Assembly (NCBI GenBank): GCA_008032935.1
Contig: CP032039.1
Location: 62,001-126,000, forward strand
DNA: 64,000 nucleotides
DNA from: Helicobacter pylori
GTDB taxonomy: Bacteria; Campylobacterota; Campylobacteria; Campylobacterales; Helicobacteraceae
Reading direction: 5' to 3'
Of this stretch, positions 60,784 through 64,000 are shown piece by piece; position 1 is the first letter of the stretch; every line of letters starts with the position of its first letter. Under the pieces are notes generated by a model that searched no databases, was not told the DNA's origin, and worked only from the letters and a program-made list of their open reading frames with translations. The translations under genes were made by a program, and so were the position numbers.

Positions 60784-62136
60784 ATGAGTATGGAATTTGA
60801 TGCTGTTATTATTGGAGGTGGGGTTTCAGGGTGCGCGACCTTTTATACTTTGAGCGAATACAGCTCTTTAAAACGCGTGGCTATCGTGGAAAAATGCTCT
60901 AAATTAGCTCAAATCAGCTCTAGCGCTAAGGCTAATTCACAAACCATTCATGATGGCTCTATTGAAACGAATTACACTCCCGAAAAAGCTAAAAAAGTGC
61001 GTTTGAGCGCTTATAAGACCAGACAATACGCGCTCAATAAAGGCTTGCAAAATGAAGTGATCTTTGAAACCCAGAAAATGGCTATAGGCGTGGGCGATGA
61101 AGAATGCGAGTTCATGAAAAAACGCTACGAATCCTTTAAAGAAATCTTTGTGGGGTTGGAAGAATTTGACAAGCAAAAGATTAAAGAATTAGAGCCTAAT
61201 GTGATTTTAGGGGCTAATGGCATAGACAGGCATGAAAATATTGTCGGGCATGGTTATCAAAAAGATTGGAGCACCATGAATTTTGCGAAGTTGAGTGAAA
61301 ACTTCGTTGAAGAAGCCCTAAAATTAAAGCCTAACAACCAGGTGTTTTTGAATTTCAAAGTGAAAAAGATTGAAAAACGCAACGACACTTACGCCGTAAT
61401 TTCAGAAGACGCTGAAGAAGTGTATGCTAAATTCGTGCTGGTCAATGCCGGCTCTTACGCTTTGCCTTTGGCTCAGAGCATGGGCTATGGCCTGGATTTA
61501 GGGTGCTTGCCTGTGGCGGGCAGCTTTTATTTTGTGCCGGATTTATTAAGGGGTAAGGTTTATACCGTTCAAAACCCCAAACTCCCTTTTGCAGCCGTGC
61601 ATGGCGACCCTGATGCGGTCATTAAAGGAAAAACACGAATCGGGCCTACCGCTTTAACGATGCCTAAATTAGAGCGCAACAAATGCTGGCTCAAGGGCAT
61701 TAGCTTGGAATTGTTGAAAATGGATTTGAATAAAGATGTGTTTAAGATCGCGTTTGATTTGATGAGCGATAAAGAAATCCGTAATTATGTGTTTAAAAAC
61801 ATGGTTTTTGAATTGCCTATTATCGGTAAAAGGAAATTTTTAAAAGACGCTCAAAAAATCATCCCCTCTCTTAGCCTAGAAGATTTAGAATACGCTCATG
61901 GTTTTGGCGAAGTGCGCCCGCAAGTTTTAGACAGAACCAAGCGAAAGCTGGAATTAGGCGAAAAAAAGATTTGTACCCATAAAGGCATCACTTTCAACAT
62001 GACCCCCTCTCCAGGCGCGACGAGCTGCTTGCAAAACGCCCTTGTGGATTCCCAAGAAATCGCTGCGTATTTGGGCGAGAGCTTTGAATTAGAACGCTTT
62101 TATAAAGATTTATCCCCAGAAGAATTGGAAAATTAA
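60784..62136 (+). CDS. mqo: Malate:quinone oxidoreductase
   Basis: A 450-residue FAD enzyme (HP0086-like). [18 protein letters not shown] is the FAD-binding start. It oxidises malate with transfer of electrons to menaquinone, which in H. pylori replaces NAD malate dehydrogenase. AAAGACAATGAG precedes ATG 60784; ATG 60790 is an alternative start. Assignment to mqo rests on the locus and fold. Confidence 0.85.
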   Translation: MSMEFDAVIIGGGVSGCATFYTLSEYSSLKRVAIVEKCSKLAQISSSAKANSQTIHDGSIETNYTPEKAKKVRLSAYKTRQYALNKGLQNEVIFETQKMAIGVGDEECEFMKKRYESFKEIFVGLEEFDKQKIKELEPNVILGANGIDRHENIVGHGYQKDWSTMNFAKLSENFVEEALKLKPNNQVFLNFKVKKIEKRNDTYAVISEDAEEVYAKFVLVNAGSYALPLAQSMGYGLDLGCLPVAGSFYFVPDLLRGKVYTVQNPKLPFAAVHGDPDAVIKGKTRIGPTALTMPKLERNKCWLKGISLELLKMDLNKDVFKIAFDLMSDKEIRNYVFKNMVFELPIIGKRKFLKDAQKIIPSLSLEDLEYAHGFGEVRPQVLDRTKRKLELGEKKICTHKGITFNMTPSPGATSCLQNALVDSQEIAAYLGESFELERFYKDLSPEELEN

Positions 62137-62142
62137 AAACGC

Positions 62143-62331
62143 ATGCAAAAAGAACAAGAAGCCCGAGAAATCGCTAAAAAAGCCGTTCAAATCGTGTTTT
62201 TTTTAGGGATTGTGGTGGTGCTTTTGATGATAATAAACCTTTACATGCTCATCAATCAAATCAACGCGAGCGCTAAAATGAGCCAACAAATCAAAAAGAT
62301 AGAAGAAAGGCTTAATCAAGGGCAAAAATAA
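62143..62331 (+). CDS. Small membrane protein (HP0085-like)
   Basis: A 62-residue protein with one transmembrane segment (AVQIVFFLGIVVVLLMIINL) flanked by a charged N-terminus and a coiled C-terminus. Family DUF5408-like from memory. It begins 6 bp after mqo and is probably co-transcribed. Confidence 0.75.
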   Translation: MQKEQEAREIAKKAVQIVFFLGIVVVLLMIINLYMLINQINASAKMSQQIKKIEERLNQGQK

Positions 62332-62403
62332 AGACTTTGGCTTATTAAGCATGAGTAACAAAATTAAAAAAAGCTTAAAGGCATTTTTTAAAATAAATAC
62401 AAT

Positions 62404-62473
62404 AAAAGAGCTTGCGAAAAGCAAGTGATAGCCTCCTTAAAAGAGCTTGCGAAAAGCAAGTGATAGCCTCCTT
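62404..62473 (+). repeat. Two exact 35-bp tandem repeats with hairpins
   Basis: The 35-bp unit starting AAAAGAGCTTGCGAAAAGC is present twice in direct tandem (62404-62438, 62439-62473). Each contains a hairpin CTTGC-GAAAA-GCAAG. The first copy of the larger repeat at 31983 has only one hairpin. Confidence 0.88.
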
Positions 62474-62590
62474 AAAAGCAGTCTTTTTGGGGTTAGGGGG
62501 TTTTTAGTTGGGGGTTGTAGGGGAGGGTTATTGTAAAATACCCCCCTATTCTTTTAAGAAAATGCGTTTTACTTAAAAAATGAGTTTGAC
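62474..62590. repeat. Intergenic G-rich repeat with quadruplex motif, copy 2
   Basis: G4 TTA G5 TTTTTAGTT G5 TTGTA G4 (62489-62523), then a C6 run at 62541-62546. It matches the block at 31983-32110 in order and spacing. It lies in the 388-bp gap (62332-62719) between the HP0085-like gene and rplM. Confidence 0.8.
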
Positions 62591-62684
62591 CATAAAATTA
62601 AAAGCAATCAAACAAATTTTTTAAAAAACCTATTTTCAAACTTTAAACTTTCCTTAAATTCAGCAATATTTAAGCTTATTTCCT

Positions 62685-62690
62685 TATAAT
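62685..62690 (+). promoter_or_regulatory. -10 box of the rplM-rpsI operon
   Basis: TATAAT lies 30 bp before the rplM ATG. Confidence 0.75.
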
Positions 62691-62719
62691 GAGTGCTTTA
62701 ATTTTATCAAAGGATTCTC

Positions 62720-63145
62720 ATGACAAAGACCGCTAAAGTCAATGACATCGTTCGTGATTGGGTCGTTTTAGACGCTAAAGACAAAGTTTTTGGCCGCTTG
62801 ATCACTGAAATCGCTGTGCTTTTAAGAGGCAAACACCGCCCTTTTTACACCCCTAATGTGGATTGTGGGGATTTTGTGGTGGTTATCAACGCTAATAAGG
62901 TTAAATTTTCAGGCATGAAATTAGAGGATAAAGAGTATTTTACCCATTCAGGCTATTTTGGTAGCACTAAGAGCAAGACTCTCCAAGAAATGCTAGAAAA
63001 AACCCCTGAAAAGCTCTACCACTTAGCCGTTAGGGGCATGCTCCCTAAAACGAAATTAGGGAAAGCGATGATTAAAAAACTCAAAGTTTATCGCGATGAT
63101 AAGCACCCTCACACCGCACAAACTAGCAAAAAGGACGCTAAATGA
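62720..63145 (+). CDS. rplM: 50S ribosomal protein L13
   Basis: A 141-residue L13. [35 protein letters not shown] and [11 protein letters not shown] are diagnostic. AAAGGATTCTC precedes ATG 62720. It overlaps rpsI by 4 bp (ATGA), the conserved L13-S9 operon. Confidence 0.99.
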   Translation: MTKTAKVNDIVRDWVVLDAKDKVFGRLITEIAVLLRGKHRPFYTPNVDCGDFVVVINANKVKFSGMKLEDKEYFTHSGYFGSTKSKTLQEMLEKTPEKLYHLAVRGMLPKTKLGKAMIKKLKVYRDDKHPHTAQTSKKDAK

Positions 63146-63531
63146 GAAAAATCTATGCTACCGGTAAAAGAAAAACCGCTATCGCTAAAGTGTGGCTCAC
63201 TCCGGGTAAAGGCGAATTGAGTATCAATGAGCAGAGCCTGAATCAATGGTTAGGCGGGCATGAAGCCATTAAAATGAAAGTCATGCAGCCCTTACTTTTA
63301 ACCAAACAAGAGCAATCTGTGGATATTAAAGCGGTGGTTTTTGGTGGGGGCTACTCAGCGCAAGCGGAAGCCTTAAGGCATGGCATTTCTAAAGCCTTGA
63401 ACGCTCATGATATTGCTTTTAGAGCCATTTTAAAACCTAAAGGCTTGCTCACTAGGGATTCAAGGGTGGTTGAACGCAAAAAATATGGTAAAAGAAAGGC
63501 CAGAAGAAGCCCGCAGTTCTCCAAAAGATAA
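63142..63531 (+). CDS. rpsI: 30S ribosomal protein S9
   Basis: A 129-residue S9. [18 protein letters not shown], and the C-terminal [18 protein letters not shown] that reaches the P site, are diagnostic. Confidence 0.99.
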   Translation: MRKIYATGKRKTAIAKVWLTPGKGELSINEQSLNQWLGGHEAIKMKVMQPLLLTKQEQSVDIKAVVFGGGYSAQAEALRHGISKALNAHDIAFRAILKPKGLLTRDSRVVERKKYGKRKARRSPQFSKR

Positions 63532-63630
63532 TTTTTATTTCTTTAGCTCTTCTTTGGGGGAGCTTTGGCTCTCTTTCATTTTCTGCTTTTTTTCTCTCTT
63601 GTTTTATTAAAATTTCAAAATTAATTAGTG

Positions 63631-63636
63631 TATAAT
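63631..63636 (+). promoter_or_regulatory. -10 box of tlpC
   Basis: TATAAT lies 38 bp before the tlpC ATG in the gap after rpsI. Confidence 0.7.
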
Positions 63637-63674
63637 AATCGTTCTCTATCAATAGTTTTAAAAGGGCAAAGGGA

Positions 63675-64000
63675 ATGAAATCTACAAGAATTGGTTCTAA
63701 AATTGTCATGATGGTGTGTGCGGTTGTTATTGTCATTAGCGCTGTTATGGGCGTTATTATCAGCTACAAGGTTGAAAGCGTGTTGCAAAGCCAAGCCACA
63801 GAATTGTTGCAAAAAAAGGCTCAGTTAGTCAGTTTTAAAATTCAAGGTATTATGAAGCGTATTTTTATGGGTGCTAACACCCTTGAAAAATTCTTAAGCG
63901 ATGAAAATAACGCTATCAACGACACCCTAAAAAAGCACATGCTCTCTGAGTTTTTGCTGGCAAACCCTCATGTGTTATTGATTAGCGCGATTTATACGAA
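63675..64000 (+). CDS. tlpC: Methyl-accepting chemotaxis protein TlpC, 5' part
   Basis: The gene starts at ATG 63675 after AAAGGGCAAAGGG and runs off the window end in an open frame (about 108 codons visible). MKSTRIGSKIVMMVCAVVIV and the following residues form the first membrane segment, followed by a periplasmic dCACHE start (LLQKKAQLVSFKIQGIMKRI). Order after rpsI matches HP0082 (lactate-sensing TlpC). The signalling domain is outside the window. Confidence 0.88.
   Translation, partial: MKSTRIGSKIVMMVCAVVIVISAVMGVIISYKVESVLQSQATELLQKKAQLVSFKIQGIMKRIFMGANTLEKFLSDENNAINDTLKKHMLSEFLLANPHVLLISAIYT

Noticed and set aside
62404-62473. Possible CRISPR array
   Set aside because: The two 35-bp repeats are directly adjacent, with no spacers and no cas genes.

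Overview
This is a chromosomal segment of Helicobacter pylori. Gene order is that of the ppsA-to-tlpC stretch of the species: ppsA, a HP0119-type gene, a radical-SAM gene, topA, flaB, an flagellin-glycosylation type gene, hrcA-grpE-dnaK, cysK-metB-luxS, tlpB, tlpA, thrC, futC, a GATC-type restriction-modification pair, fabD, mtnN, rpoD, mqo, rplM-rpsI and tlpC. Protein sequences, AT-rich intergenic DNA, homopolymer-controlled genes and an IS605-family insertion sequence fit this species. HP locus numbers are from memory of strain 26695, not from a search.

Layout. (1) 229-2665: ppsA, broken by two one-base G losses. (2) 2739-24051: a HP0119-type gene split by a remnant integrative conjugative element (ICEHptfs/TnPZ type). 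The element is bounded by the 7-bp repeat AAGAATG at 3690-3696 and 23831-23837; removing it with one repeat copy restores the host frame. It carries VirB2, VirB3, VirB4, a topoisomerase, a Toprim protein, a helicase fragment, ParA plus a small partner, a VirD2 relaxase with a candidate oriT, a YafQ-type toxin-antitoxin pair and VirD4. It lacks XerT and most VirB genes. An IS606-like element (11348-13315) sits at the point where topA ends abruptly and the helicase begins without its N-terminus, so a large internal segment has been lost there. (3) 24189-31997: radical SAM enzyme, TopA, FlaB with a sigma-54 promoter, a DUF115 protein and two small genes. (4) 32252-35680: heat-shock operon. (5) 35883-39224: reverse transsulfuration and LuxS. 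(6) 39316-50311: 5'-nucleotidase, TlpB, glycosyltransferase, outer-membrane protein, QueH, TlpA, ThrC and a lipoprotein. (7) 50360-50556: a 197-bp internally deleted relative of the IS. (8) 50614-64000: dehydrogenase, phase-variable futC, restriction-modification pair, tRNA-Ser(GCU), fabD-mtnN, rpoD, NlpC/P60 lipoprotein, mqo, ribosomal proteins and the start of tlpC.

How the genes work together. MtnN cleaves S-adenosylhomocysteine, LuxS cleaves the product to homocysteine, and the cysK/metB pair converts homocysteine to cysteine, so a sulfur and methyl-recycling route is spread through the window. HrcA, GrpE and DnaK form a stress operon. TlpA, TlpB and TlpC are three chemoreceptors. The conjugative remnant keeps DNA-processing parts (relaxase, coupling protein, candidate oriT) but not a full secretion channel or integrase, so any transfer would need help from another element.

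Quality warning. At least ten one-base length changes, mostly in homopolymers, break nine otherwise well-conserved genes. Some are probably real phase variation (futC, tlpB leader); as a group they also look like homopolymer sequencing error. Read-level checking is needed before calling ppsA, tlpB or the restriction enzyme inactive.
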